A stretch of DNA of 64,000 bases from Trichobilharzia szidati (GCA_944472155.2 OX235273.1:2019204-2083203), one strand, 5' to 3'; counted from the first letter of the stretch, positions 51,571 to 62,762 are shown. A program made the numbers and translations. Notes: generated from the letters alone by a model not told the origin.

Positions 51571-52080
51571 GTAAGTTGAAATTCTGTAGAAACACATTTT
51601 TGTTTTATACCTATTATACTACTTAAAAGTTGTAAGTAGCACTGAACCTATCCATATTTTGAGACAAGATACAGTTTAGGTGAATTCAGTCTGGCTAGCT
51701 AGCACTATTGGTTCATCTGAGTAGTATCCAACTACTCATATTAGTCAGTTAGTAGTATATATACAGCCTCTTTCATTGAGGACACAATTATAAGTAGTGT
51801 CGACATAACTGTGAAGATTCATTTGTTATTCTAAGCCAGATAATTACAAAACCGGACACCAACATAAATGGAAGTTCTAAATTAATCTTTGTCGGTATTT
51901 GATAAATTTCAGTTCAGTTCTCATGTAATGTCATCACTGAGAAACTATTACTGTCATTCATAACTGCACAGAGTCGATAAGCGTAGGTTAGAGGTTTGAG
52001 AGTCACTTAAATTTAATTTGCTTGCTTTATGTTAGCTTATTCACCTGAAAGCTCATTAGTCTTGCAATCAAATGCTACAT
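51571..52080. other. Intron, nothing recognised
   Basis: No exon or repeat could be recognised. Confidence 0.35.
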
Positions 52081-52084
52081 GGAT

Positions 52085-52230
52085 TTCATATTCGATAAAT
52101 GTATTTGATATAAAATAAAGTGATACAATATTAATAACTGAATGGCGTTTCGAGCACAATTTCCTGTTCATAACCTTTAGTTTTCATTGGTTTCCCAAGA
52201 GTAAATATGTAAATATTGAAGTTGGGGTAT
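52085..52230 (-). repeat. Penelope-like terminal remnant
   Basis: aataactgaatggcgtttcgagcacaatttcctg matches the arm at 44915-44940. Confidence 0.55.
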
Positions 52231-52243
52231 TTGATTATGATTG

Positions 52244-52586
52244 TGTAACGACAGAAGACAAGGGCCAGGCGACAGATCGTTTATTGAGAAAATCAAGAGA
52301 TATTCATATACATTATTATACGTTATTATTAGCAGAGAAACAGCGTCTTCTGATTGGTTGTTTTCTCGCTGAAGGTGATTCTGTCATCTCTTTGTGGCCG
52401 TTTCTTTGAAGGTCAGACCATATATCAGCGAATCGTATTTGCACACGTTAAGTCTGCTGTGATTGGTTGTTGAGTTCCTCAAGGTTAGGCTTTGTTATTG
52501 TTTTATCTCGTGACCCCGATTTGGGAAGTAAACATTGACGTAAATTGGTGTCTACCAATTTTGGCTAGCAGACAGCTCTCACCACA
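52244..52586 (-). mobile_element. Solo LTR, diverged copy, minus orientation
   Basis: The reverse complement begins TGTGGTGAGAGCTG and ends CGTTACA. It is collinear with 12385-12720 but clearly diverged. Flanks ATTG and ATAG are not identical. Confidence 0.75.
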
Positions 52587-52989
52587 ATAGAAAGATTCTA
52601 TTCCGATGAGAGAAGAGAGAGAGGAGCTTGACATGTTCACCAACTGTTTCGCGCAATAATGTCCATGTCGGTATACAGCGTCATTAAAATAAATTCATGA
52701 AATTAAAAGCCTCCTGCAGTATGAAGACAACCATACAGTTGGTAGAACATAAGCAAAGTAATATAGATTTTCAATTGACCAAACAAATCTACTCTCAGTC
52801 GCCTTCCATATAGCTCAAATGTCGCGTCTCTGACTACAACACTAGGTGACACATGCTCCGTTCTCCGAGGCGTTATAAGTTCCTAGTTTGAGGATGTACC
52901 TTGCTGACAAGTTTGAATAATTATGGAACCAGGCTCATGGTATCCTACCTACTGCTTCTAGCCAACTACATATCGTAGGTAATCTAATT

Positions 52990-54340
52990 TCAACGACACA
53001 GCGATGAGTGTACAAGGAAATTTCACGCTTCCAAAGATCAGTAAATCGCAAGCCAGCTTGGACGGGACAGTTCATGAACTTCCAGAGCTCCATCTCACAG
53101 ATCCGAAAGCAAATCCTAGTATATACATTATGTTCAAGGATTCAAAAAATCTGTTCGGAAGACACGATTGAGGAGGAGTTAAATTCATTATGTGAAACCC
53201 TTCTATAGAATGGGTATCCACCAAGACTCATAGACAAAATCATAACTGTTCCTAAGAAACCTGTCTTCATGGACCTGGAATTCAAAGTTGATATCGAAGC
53301 AGAAATTCCTAGAAACCGCCTTTCTAAATGTCTGAAGAAGACATTTCCAACAACGACCTTACGTGTCACATTCTCCAGCAGACAGTTAATCCAGTCTAAT
53401 GTTAAGGATAAGATACCGCTTTTGGCTACCTCAATGTGTATTTATCAGTTTACTTGCTCATTTGGAGCAAAGTATATTGACCGTACGCAGTGCCAAGTGC
53501 ACACACGTATTCTGGAACATTGTCCAGCTTGGTTAACCAGGGGAGAAAAGAAGAATAGTAGCAGCTCCATCATCGAACACCTTGTCATATATGGACATCA
53601 AACACCTCCGCATGAGTGCTTCACAGTGCTACGCAGAGTCCCTCAATGTTGTATGTAAGGACTTCGAATACGCCATCTGTACATAGCTGAATCATTGGCT
53701 ATTCGCGATCTGAAACAGGACCTCTGTATTCAAAAGCACCACATACATTCCCTCGCCCTACCGTGGCCAGAGTATTATTATTATTCTCATCATCCATATT
53801 TTATTATCACTCTATACTTATTATTAACATTGCGTTTTCATACAAATTTTATAAAAACACTTTATCGTCTTTCCACTAGTTCTTATCCACTCCAGACAAC
53901 TATATTGATTAGTCATTTTCTTACACTTATTACATCATTCCAACTTGTTCCCCCTTTTCTAAGTGCCAATTAGTCACAACTCCTAGGATCTAATTGGTCT
54001 TATGAATTTTTTATTAAATATAATTACTATTCTACATCAGCTTATGAAAATGAATCGTCGGAAAGAAAATTTCCATCGCTGTTTACGTCTTATTTTTCTT
54101 ATGCCTCAATAAGTGAATATTTCGTTCATTAAAATTTAATCGTGTTTATGCGTCAAGTCATCAGTCTTCAGGAAGCCTACATGAATTGCTAATTAAACCA
54201 CAGTCAATTGTTGATATCTTTTAATATTCCCATTTATAATATTAGAACAAGACATATAAGCGAACAGTATTATTGTTTTCAATTAGATCTTCTTCAGGCT
54301 TCACTCTAATTTACATAGATTTATATATAAGAAAAAATTT
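52990..54340 (+). mobile_element. Penelope-like element, plus copy with GIY-YIG region
   Basis: Coding from about 53000 to 53765: RFQRSVNRKPAWTGQFMNFQ, a stop near 53207, IDKIITVPKKPVFM, LKKTFPTTTLRVTFSSRQLI, the GIY-YIG block CIYQFTCSFGAKYIDRTQCQ (second G changed to D), SSIIEHLVIYGHQT, then after a frameshift AESLAIRDLKQDLCIQKHHI. The noncoding 3' end extends to about 54340. Confidence 0.85.
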
Positions 54341-54344
54341 AACC

Positions 54345-54880
54345 AAAGACGGTGAGTTTGTGGATCAAATAATAATAATAATGGCGTTTATGATTTGAAC
54401 GTCAGTAATAACGATGATTATAATGATAACAAAATATTGATAATAAGGTTTATGCAGGTGGCGATAAGAATAACAAAGTTAGTAATATGTGTGTATATGT
54501 AGACAATTCAATAAATAGATAATTAGGTCAAATCTTAAAAGTTACGTATTACTAAATTTAGAGTGGGTAGAGATAATCAGAGTTTAAATAAATGTAATCA
54601 AAGTACGAAGGAAATGGAAAATAAGAAAGGGTGGGAGGGTTTTGATTAGAATTCACCTAGGCGAAGCAAGGGAGAGACAAAGGTAGAACAAACTTCTTTT
54701 GTTGTATGCAAAGACACCAGGATTGTTCTCTCGAATTAATTCCCATAGTTCGGCTATATGTAAAAGGCGGGTTCGAATTCCGTTGTTGATCTGGCGAATT
54801 TCCAAGAGGTTTTTGAAACAACTGTCATAATTGTATTTCTCAACCAGTAGAGTACAGTCAACAGACAAAACCAAACAACA
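54345..54880 (-). mobile_element. Penelope-like C-terminal fragment, minus strand
   Basis: Minus frame 54874-54653: VEKYNYDSCFKNLLEIRQIN, IAELWELIRENNPGVF. The terminal part to 54345 contains AAT/GAT repeats. It faces the plus copy at its left (tail to tail). Confidence 0.6.
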
Positions 54881-55190
54881 TATAACAGTTATGTACAGTA
54901 AAATTACATTAGGATAAAATCCAATTAATCCTGCTGGAGACGTTGAAGATTATACACCTGGTACATGGTTTCCCTTTTACGAATGTTCTAATGTTGCTTG
55001 TGATACTTGTTAACTGTTAGGTAGAAACACAAGGTGGAAACACACAATAACTTTAGAACCAGCTGCCGTTATGAAAACATAGTAATACGCTTTCATTTGT
55101 AAAGATGAGTCTATAGAATTCAAATCTTCAGAATGACACTAACACAGGTGCAAGCATGTCTAACTGAGCCCAGGATGGGACAAAGCATGT
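54881..55190. other. Possible exon-like open segment, unproven
   Basis: Between attacattag (54907) and ctgttaggtaga (55021) there are open readings in two frames, one with INPAGDVEDYTPGTWFPFYE. It does not match NUDT9-H motifs clearly, so I do not assign it to the TRPM gene. Confidence 0.15.
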
Positions 55191-55191
55191 G

Positions 55192-55425
55192 TTTAATTGG
55201 TGGATGGTGACTAGCAATGGAATCCAGGATGCACATTTCGTCCTATTTGGGACTCGTCACTGGATGTACCTGCATTCCACAGTGAGTCATGATGTTCCCA
55301 CCAATTAGCTTCTAATTACTTCTCCAGATATCATCGAAGCATCTGCACAAGAAGCCGACATGTCAACCTGAAACCGAGCACTTCAATCCAATCAATTGAC
55401 GGAAATATCTAAAATTGAATTAAAT
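55192..55425 (-). repeat. Sm-alpha-like hammerhead SINE (family 1), minus copy
   Basis: ggtggatggtgactagcaatggaatcc, catttcgtcctatttgggactcgtcac and the extended part accgagcacttcaatccaatc. In sense the core reads GTGACGAGTCCC...GGACGAAATG; C3 is changed to G. Confidence 0.82.
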
Positions 55426-55427
55426 AA

Positions 55428-55685
55428 AGCATATGTTTGCCTTTCCGATACCGTACACAATACCAAATGTATCTAACTGACAGCATATACTCAAGAGTAC
55501 ATTTCAGGCATGGAAGAATGGATAGAAAATATACTCAGAGGGTTAACCCTCTACTTAGTGTTAACCAGAAAGAACTAGATAGAGGAGAAGCTTCAATCAT
55601 ATTTCAGGTGCAGAAAATAATTGAATTAAGAACAAATAGTTCAGAGAAGATTTTTTTCACTGATTCTCAGGAGTTGATTTGTTAG
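55428..55685 (+). other. Unassigned open reading frame
   Basis: Open for 86 codons between repeats (LTDSIYSRVHFRHGRMDRKY, NPLLSVNQKELDRGEASIIF). It follows an AAAG that could be an acceptor, but the phase-0 reading from there stops after 16 codons. No family recognised; it could be chance or an exon of the channel's unresolved 3' part. Confidence 0.2.
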
Positions 55686-55794
55686 TATTAGATTTTTTTG
55701 AGTTTGACCAGGGATTAATATCAAGAAGACAGTTGCAGCGAAGAAAATTTTATTTTCGACGAAGTCACCACCTAGGCTGTACATCCGTGTATTT

Positions 55795-56000
55795 ATAACA
55801 ATAGAACTCCAGGAAACTCCGTCCTGTGGTTTCCTCGAATTATTTTGAGATGTCATGACCAGTGAGGTCCATCCAGCCGGCAAAGGGGATGAATTTCCTG
55901 CCGATGACATTGGTTGGTGGTCACGCTAAAATCACGAATAGGTAGAAGTTAGAATCCATGGACCATTGAATCGGGTCTCACTGGCTGAATGGTATATGTA
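55795..56000 (+). repeat. SINE family 2, 5' part
   Basis: ccaggaaactccgtcctgtgg, gacattggttggtggtcacgc and aggtagaagttagaatccatgg match the head region also at 27220-27340. The hammerhead part is absent. Confidence 0.65.
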
Positions 56001-56156
56001 ATTACTTTTTTATGTGCGTTTCCATAGCATCAGAATAAAAATTAGTATGGAGTATTGTTGACATCATCAAAATATTCAAAATCAATGATGAACAATCAAA
56101 TTTTAACTTGGAGGAGGATGAAGATTAGTAAATTTAGACTAAGATTGAGGGTAAAA

Positions 56157-57840
56157 GTACTTTGGACGCTGTTGCTGTGTTTCATCGCAACATTGTATCT
56201 TCCTTAGACAAAGGGGCCAAGTTTGTCCGTTGTACGTTCCTTGACTATACATCTGCTTTTGACTCTGTACCTAGAGACCTATTGTTAAACAAGATTAACC
56301 TTGCACAAACTGAACCCTGGGCTATCAACTGGCTACACTCTTACTTCTCTAATAGGACGCAGTACACGGTATATAATGGTGTATCTTCCTCTCCATTGCT
56401 TACTGAAGCTGGAGTTCCTCAGGGTGCTGTTCTTTCTCCGTTTCTCTTTTCCTTCTTCTTACATGATTTACCTCTCTCAGATGAAATCAACTTCGTCAAA
56501 TATGCAGATGACCTGTCTGTATCGTTTCCCATTAAGTCTCTGTCAGACTGTCTCAAATTAAATAGCTTCCTGTCGGACATCAGTGAGTGGTCCAAACTAA
56601 ATGGTCTCATGCTGAATCCCTCAAAATACCAGACTATTGACTTCTCCCTTAGGTATAAACGAGATCTACAAACACTAGTAAGTTCTCATGAAGACTGTTG
56701 CATTGAGGGGACTAAAATTGTAACTAAGTCTTATGCCAAATACCTCGGTCTGGTTCTATCTTCCGACCTTAGTCGGATATCTCATATCCTAATAATTTCT
56801 AAGAAAGTGTTCTGTCTTACCTACTACATTAAGAAACTTAGACTATCTGGAATCACCCAACCTCTACTTTCACAATTTTTCAACTCTTGTATCTTACCTA
56901 TTCTACTTTACTGCTCCCCAACCGTTAGTCTTTCCTGGTCTACTGAAAAAGGACTATACCATCCTGAGAAGGATGTTGAAGGTAGTTAGTAGGACTAGTG
57001 GTGTGAACCTCAGTCAGCTCGTCACTACTTTACTTGATAGGCATCTGAATACATGCGAAAAATGGCCAAAAGCCATACTCTCCGACACCCAACACCCGCT
57101 CGATTCCCAACTCTCTCCTTGTATCTCATCAAGTAAAACCAGAAATCAGTATAAAATAATCTATGCTCGTACAACCAAGTACAGGAACTCAACGATACCA
57201 CACTTGGCCCGTGTTCTATGCGACAGAGACAATGTTAAGCGTGAAACCTATGACTTGCTTTGTTATTAACAACATAATCTTAGGCTCTTTTATTTCTCTC
57301 TTATTTTGTATTCTTTAGTGAACTCCTTCTTCAAACATACTTAGCTACCTAAAGTATTAACATTGGCTTCCTTTTTTGTACTTTACTATATTCCTTCTAT
57401 TGTGTATCTACTGGTTCCGACTCTATTAGCACTATGAGTATTACAAAATTGTCCTGTCATTAACCATCAAGTAATTATTAGTTTTGTGGTTGTTTTTTCT
57501 TATTTTCTATACTTTTCGGCAATATTAACTGACAATCATTGGTTGTGAACGCCATAGTCACCACCTTAAAAAAATTTGTTATTATTCAGGATTACTCACA
57601 CTACCACTACAAACACTGCATTAGACCTTGGTAGACTTTGCTACTTTTCGCATTCATAATAATTTTGTGTTTATCCTGTGTTTTTTTTGCTGTTGGTGTC
57701 TTCAGATTTTTTTTTGTTTGTTTAATACTTATTTTAAATGTCGGTAAAATTAGATGCAAATATTGTAGATTTGTGCTGAAAATTCCACACTGTACCACTA
57801 GTACTGTTTCTGGAATAAAGCAAATTATTGTTATTAATAT
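56157..57840 (+). mobile_element. CR1-like retrotransposon with RT motifs A and C
   Basis: Plus-strand frame 56162-56989: CTFLDYTSAFDSVPRDLLLN (motif A), TEAGVPQGAVLSPFLFSFFL (motif B), EINFVKYADDLSVSF (motif C with both aspartates), LNPSKYQTIDFS and YLGLVLSSDLSRISHILI. A frameshift near 56975 leads to the C-terminal frame 56973-57269 (NLSQLVTTLLDRHLNTCEKW). The 3' UTR ends ttctggaataaagcaaattattg. The first part of the RT and the endonuclease are missing (5' truncation), so it cannot move by itself. Confidence 0.9.
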
Positions 57841-57935
57841 GTGCGTGCTAGGTATACACATACATGATGAAGTTCAGCAAGAGCATCCCATGAGTGAGAA
57901 AGCTCCAATGGCCTTGAACGCATGCTAGTTGTTGG

Positions 57936-58431
57936 NNNNNNNNNNNNNNNNNNNNNNNNNNNNNNNNNNNNNNNNNNNNNNNNNNNNNNNNNNNNNNNNN
58001 NNNNNNNNNNNNNNNNNNNNNNNNNNNNNNNNNNNNNNNNNNNNNNNNNNNNNNNNNNNNNNNNNNNNNNNNNNNNNNNNNNNNNNNNNNNNNNNNNNNN
58101 NNNNNNNNNNNNNNNNNNNNNNNNNNNNNNNNNNNNNNNNNNNNNNNNNNNNNNNNNNNNNNNNNNNNNNNNNNNNNNNNNNNNNNNNNNNNNNNNNNNN
58201 NNNNNNNNNNNNNNNNNNNNNNNNNNNNNNNNNNNNNNNNNNNNNNNNNNNNNNNNNNNNNNNNNNNNNNNNNNNNNNNNNNNNNNNNNNNNNNNNNNNN
58301 NNNNNNNNNNNNNNNNNNNNNNNNNNNNNNNNNNNNNNNNNNNNNNNNNNNNNNNNNNNNNNNNNNNNNNNNNNNNNNNNNNNNNNNNNNNNNNNNNNNN
58401 NNNNNNNNNNNNNNNNNNNNNNNNNNNNNNN
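57936..58431. other. Assembly gap (496 N)
   Basis: A run of undetermined bases. Orientation of the sequence to its right depends on scaffolding, which matters for the NUDT9-H exon at 62763-62888. Confidence 1.
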
Positions 58432-58645
58432 TATTATTAGTTACTTAATTTAATTTAGATTTTCCCGTCGATTAAATGAACCGAAGTGCTTGGTCTCAGG
58501 TTGATATATCGGCTCCTTGTGCAGATGCTTCGACGATGTTTGGCCATGTAACTTGATGTCAATTGGTGTATGGTGACCAGCAGTGGAATCCACCAGGGTG
58601 CGCATTTCGACCTATTTGTCACTCGTCATCACATACTTGTAATGA
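58432..58645. repeat. Sm-alpha-like SINE (family 1) parts
   Basis: 58455-58560 is the extended 5' segment in plus orientation (accgaagtgcttggtctcagg). 58565-58645 is the hammerhead end in minus orientation (cagtggaatccaccagggtgcgcatttcg). Confidence 0.72.
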
Positions 58646-58699
58646 GTAATCTCAAATTGTCTGTATAAATGCATTTTTTTCCCTCATCTGTTTTGCTAT

Positions 58700-59250
58700 A
58701 TTACAGTCTGTCGTATAAGTGATAAGTCTATTCCTCTTCTCTTATTTATTGCATTCGACGTAGTTAAAATATGTAAGGCTTTAGAGGTCAGCCCTTCTTT
58801 ATGAGAATGAAAGCCTCTTCCTAGAATTTTGACATTGTCGAAATCAATCTTATGTCCGCTGTCCATAGATAGCATGCATTGCTATAGCTGATCTTTTTTC
58901 TAGACTTTTTAATTCTACTTTATTTCTAGGTGGACGTTTCCTGCACAATCTATTTGTCCATAGTGGATTTCAGAATACAAATGTTGTCCCAATCAGCGTT
59001 GTAACTAATCACCATCATCGTCGTCTCCTGCTTCACAATATTTTGTAACTGAATTCAGCTCAGACCACGTTTGTCACAGAAATACGATTTATTTTACCAC
59101 CCAATAACTACTAATCTGTTGTTATTCTACGTTAAAAAATGTATCCACCGCATAACTGGCCATTATTGTAACGATTAACATTATATTTTGTAATTATAAG
59201 AACCTGAAAAGAAGGATTTTTTGAGAAGAATTTTCAAGATATGAGAATAC
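58700..59250 (-). mobile_element. Penelope-like element, 3' fragment, minus strand
   Basis: Minus coding remains LKSLEKRSAIAMHA at about 58920-58870 match 60262-60303 of the neighbouring plus copy. The terminal region to 59240 matches 35650-36010 and shows the site without the SINE insertion. Confidence 0.75.
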
Positions 59251-59499
59251 TTCACACTCTAAAATCTTATCACCACTAGATTCGAACATTAAGTTTGATA
59301 TTATAAATGCAGTTTACTTATAAGAGGAGTATACTTAGCCAGGATCTACCTGGAAAGTGATTATTTCTCCATACAGTTTGTTGTCTTTTCACTCACTCCA
59401 TTTTTTTCGGCAGCTTGCTTAAATCACTGGGCCACAGAAATTACTTTCCACTAAAATGCCTAATTTCATCTGGATTTATCATCACTGTTTTAATCGTCT

Positions 59500-60960
59500 A
59501 GCTATATCAGGTAACCTGTAGATGAAATTGTGCGCTGGTTTAACTTGCTTCCAAGTAAATATACTTTTGAAGTACTAAAACGAGATCTGCACATTTCTTT
59601 CCTGGAGAAAATAAACTATTTATCTCCCAGAATCCAATTTACTTCGGAAGCAGAATCAGACGTCGATGAACTACCATTTCTAGACTCCCTAGTTAAGAGA
59701 TGGGAAAACGGACATTCTAGTATATCCACATTCAGGAAGAAAACCCACTCCAGTAAATATTTAGACTTCAAATCATCACAACCCATCAGCGCAAAGATTT
59801 CAATTGTTTCAAGTCTTCTTAGACGAGCACACTTTCTGATAACGGATGAGAAAGAAAAAGAAGAAGAAATATCAAACATTACTGAAACTCTCAAGCAAAA
59901 CAACTACCCATGTAACTTCATCAACAAAATCAACACAGACATTAAGTATGACCGAAAACGCATTCCGAAAACATGGAAATCAACAGTCGTCATTCCATAT
60001 AGAGCAGAGACGTCAGTAGATATCAGAAGAGTACTCAATCAACTTGACATTAGAGTTTTCTTCAAAACATCAGACACACTTCAAAGCAACCTTGTCCATA
60101 TAAAAGACCAAATCCCTAAAGATTCTCTATTTGATTGTGTCTATAAAATAAAATGCTTGGAATGTGATGCGATATACATCGGACAAACATCTCGAGAAAT
60201 CAAAATTAGAAGAAATGAACACCGCAGAGCATCTGTTCGACCACCGAGAAATCCGGTTGAACTACAAAAACTTGAAAAGTCATCAGCCATAGGTCTACAT
60301 GCTATAGAATTAGGCCACAAAATTGATTTTGACAATATTGAAATAATCCAGAAAAACTTCAAAAATCAGAAAGAACGTCTAATATCATCGGAAGCATTTC
60401 ATATCAAATGGAATCCAAATTGCCTGAATAGGAATGATGGACTAAAACAGAATCTGACCTGGTTACAACACCTCCCTCCTCCATAAAGTGACAAAATCAA
60501 CACAAATATGATATTGATGTTCACCATGTAAACACACACTGCCTTTATAATTTTTAACACTGATCAAATCCAACAGTCTACACTTGATTTTGATTTTGTT
60601 ATCTTTAACAATTGACCAACTAGACAACGAAAAATGCCCCCAGACTAACGAACGATGATCAAGTTAGCAAACTTTGTTTTGATACCATAACAGATATACT
60701 ATTACCTTTGTTATTTGGTTTAGTGATCTTCATTGTTAATTTTAACTTTCAATATGTCCCCTTAACTTGACCTAACTTGTCTATTTTCTCACCTCTTAAC
60801 TGTTTGTTATATATATACTGAGATTTTGTAAATTCCGGTTTAATAATACTTTGATAAAGCTATTAGCATTAAATAGCGAAATGTCAGTAAAAACGACAAT
60901 ATCGTTTTGTTTTTCATTCATTGGGAAATACAAAAACCTTTATTATAATAAACATTGTGC
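59500..60960 (+). mobile_element. Penelope-like element with intact C-terminal half and GIY-YIG domain
   Basis: A plus frame of 318 codons (59530-60486). Residues 1-60 are the C-terminal edge of the RT region (DELPFLDSLVKRWENGHSSI, THSSKYLDFKSSQPISAKIS), then a Lys-rich connector, TVVIPYRAETSVDIRRVLNQ, the GIY-YIG block CVYKIKCLECDAIYIGQTSR with R, EHR, then SSAIGLHAIELGHKIDF and the end KERLISSEAFHIKWNPNCLN. No stops. The catalytic RT core lies upstream and is missing. The noncoding 3' end runs to about 60960. Confidence 0.9.
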
Positions 60961-61194
60961 AGTTCATCAACGAAATGAAAATACATACTTCAGATTATTA
61001 CTATGCATTTAAATCCTGTTTGAAGAAGAAGGTATTTTGGAGCTGGATGCGCTGAAAATTTCTGTTACTTTTTATTTAACTAATTAATTTTTAAAATTTT
61101 TAAAATTTTTAATTAAAAGGAATGGGAAAATTTTTGTACCATCTGTTCGTATATTGCCTGAAATAATGCTTTATTAATATTACACAAATGAGTA

Positions 61195-61370
61195 AATGTC
61201 AGTTAAATGACCATTAAAAACCACAGGAGAGTAGTGGACATCTGTTTTATCCTAGTTCGGTACTCATCAATAGTAGCCACCCTTTGGGGCTCGAACCCAG
61301 GACCCTCCAGTTACAAGGCTCATGAATTCTAACTTTCACGGATTTGTGATTTCGGTAGAAGTCAATATTC
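61195..61370 (-). repeat. SINE family 2, minus copy
   Basis: gtcagttaaatgaccattaaaaacc, gtggacatctgttttatcctag and ggctcgaacccaggaccc. The sense core begins TTGATGAG; the head meets the following plus copy. Confidence 0.72.
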
Positions 61371-61380
61371 ATGGGGCATT

Positions 61381-61570
61381 TATTTTTTTTATTTGATTTA
61401 CAGCTTGATTCCACACCGTATTTTCAGTACAAGTATGGAATTTTCAGCATGGATATCGGTTGCCCAAATTCAGGCATACCATATATATCGGGTGTGCGCC
61501 GGCAGGGGATCGAACCCGGACCATGTGCATGGTCGGCGAGAGTCCTAACCACTGTGCCACCGACGTCCAA
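61381..61570 (-). repeat. tRNA-derived SINE (family 4) with CR1-like tail, minus copy
   Basis: The reverse complement has ggcacagtggttaggactc (A box) and ccgggttcgatcccc (B box), and its tail ends with the CR1-like 3' sequence (plus strand attccacaccgtattttcagtac... tggaattttcagca). Compare 13585-13760. Confidence 0.8.
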
Positions 61571-61722
61571 GTGGCTGCATGTTCCATGAACTCACCTTGT
61601 AATCGAAAAGTCCTGGGTTCGAACCCCAGTTGGTGCGCATTGCTGAGGAGTTGCAAACTAGGACTAAGCAGCTGTCCAATAGTCCCTGGTGGTTTACGAT
61701 GTTTCTCTAACTGACGTCAACC

Positions 61723-61928
61723 TGTGGTGAGAGCTGGCTGCAAGCCAAAAATTGTAAACAGAAGTTTACGTCCCGAATCGGGGTCATGAGAGAAACGATA
61801 AGAAACCCTAACCTTGAGGAACTCACCAACTAATCGCAGCCAACTTAACGTGTGCGAATACGATTCGCAGATATATTGATTTTCTCAATAAACGATCTGT
61901 TGTCTGGCCCTTGTCTTCTAGTGTTACA
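61723..61928 (+). mobile_element. Solo LTR, internally shortened, with 4-bp target duplication
   Basis: Begins TGTGGTGAGAGCTGG and ends TAGTGTTACA. It is flanked by AACC at 61719-61722 and 61929-61932. At 206 bp it is shorter than the 336-bp copy at 12385 because a middle part is missing. Confidence 0.82.
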
Positions 61929-61950
61929 AACCTACCAGAATCCCTACAAA

Positions 61951-62762
61951 CTAACTCAATGGAAATAAATATTAAATAAAGCAAGAGAGTCTCATTGAAA
62001 TTCTTTATTGCATAATAGTGATAGTAGTAATAATAATAATAGTAGTAGTAGTAGTAATATGAATAATTCTGAAGTATTCCGTAAGACTTGACTCTTGTAT
62101 ATTCTTGTGGATTTTCTTTTTTATCTCTACAGTATTCTGGTACATTGAAATAGTGTCTTTGCTTTCTTGGTTACATTTGAAATTCCTAAGTTTCGATGTT
62201 TGATATATATTTTTTCGCTTTAGAGGATTCATTGTCTCATTTCTATTCAATGATCAATTTCATTGTAGCGCTTCAATGTGAGACATAATAATTATAATAA
62301 GAAGAAAAAGAGGAAGGACAATAACGTGAAGAGAATTTGGTTTGAATACACACAAGTTGAAAGAAAGAAAGAAAGGAAGGAAGAAACACGAAACAGCGCA
62401 CAACAGCAACGATAACAAAAGTCGTCGTCGTTACTGTCGTCGATGTAACTAATCAACTAACTAACCAGCTAACTGCCCATTTTCTGATCAAAAATTGTAA
62501 AGTGATTAGAGAAAGGAAGAATCACAAGTACTGGTGTGTGTGTGTTGTGTTATTCTTTATTTTGTTGGTACAGTTCGATCTATATTTGTCTATATTTTAT
62601 TATCAGTTTTAGGCCAATATACAATTAATCCAAGGAAATATATTGCAGCACTGTCTGTCTCTTACTTCAGTGACATGCAGAAATGTAGATAAGGAAACAT
62701 TGTTCTTCACAAATTTTATTCATCTGAGTGAGTGAGTTGGCTGGTTAGTTAGTTAATTAGTT
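61951..62762. other. Intergenic or intronic; microsatellites and 3' region of the minus-strand gene
   Basis: (AAT/AGT)n at 62021-62058, a GAAA/GAAG-rich stretch at 62360-62385 and (GTC)n near 62421. On the minus strand AATAAA (62720-62715) follows the stop at 62763 by 42 bases and could be its poly(A) signal. Confidence 0.45.

Larger units (their letters stand above)
61355..61950 (+). repeat. SINE family 2, plus copy, split by a family 4 SINE and a solo LTR
   Basis: The family 2 copy starts at about 61355 (ggtagaagtcaatattcatgggg), is interrupted at 61381-61570, continues to 61722 (B box gggttcgaaccccag, hammerhead CTGAGGAGTTGC...GGACTAAGCAGCTGTCC) and, after the LTR at 61723-61928, ends with aacctaccagaatccctac. 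Confidence 0.8.

Noticed and set aside
57922..58453. Two long open frames across the gap
   Set aside because: They consist of undetermined bases only.
61951..62762. Further NUDT9-H exons on the plus strand
   Set aside because: I looked for the NUDT9-H landmarks (V-P-W, G-R-T-G, W-G-P-N-H, L-P-G-G, N-T-D-N-A-W) on the plus strand between 51.6 and 64 kb and saw none.
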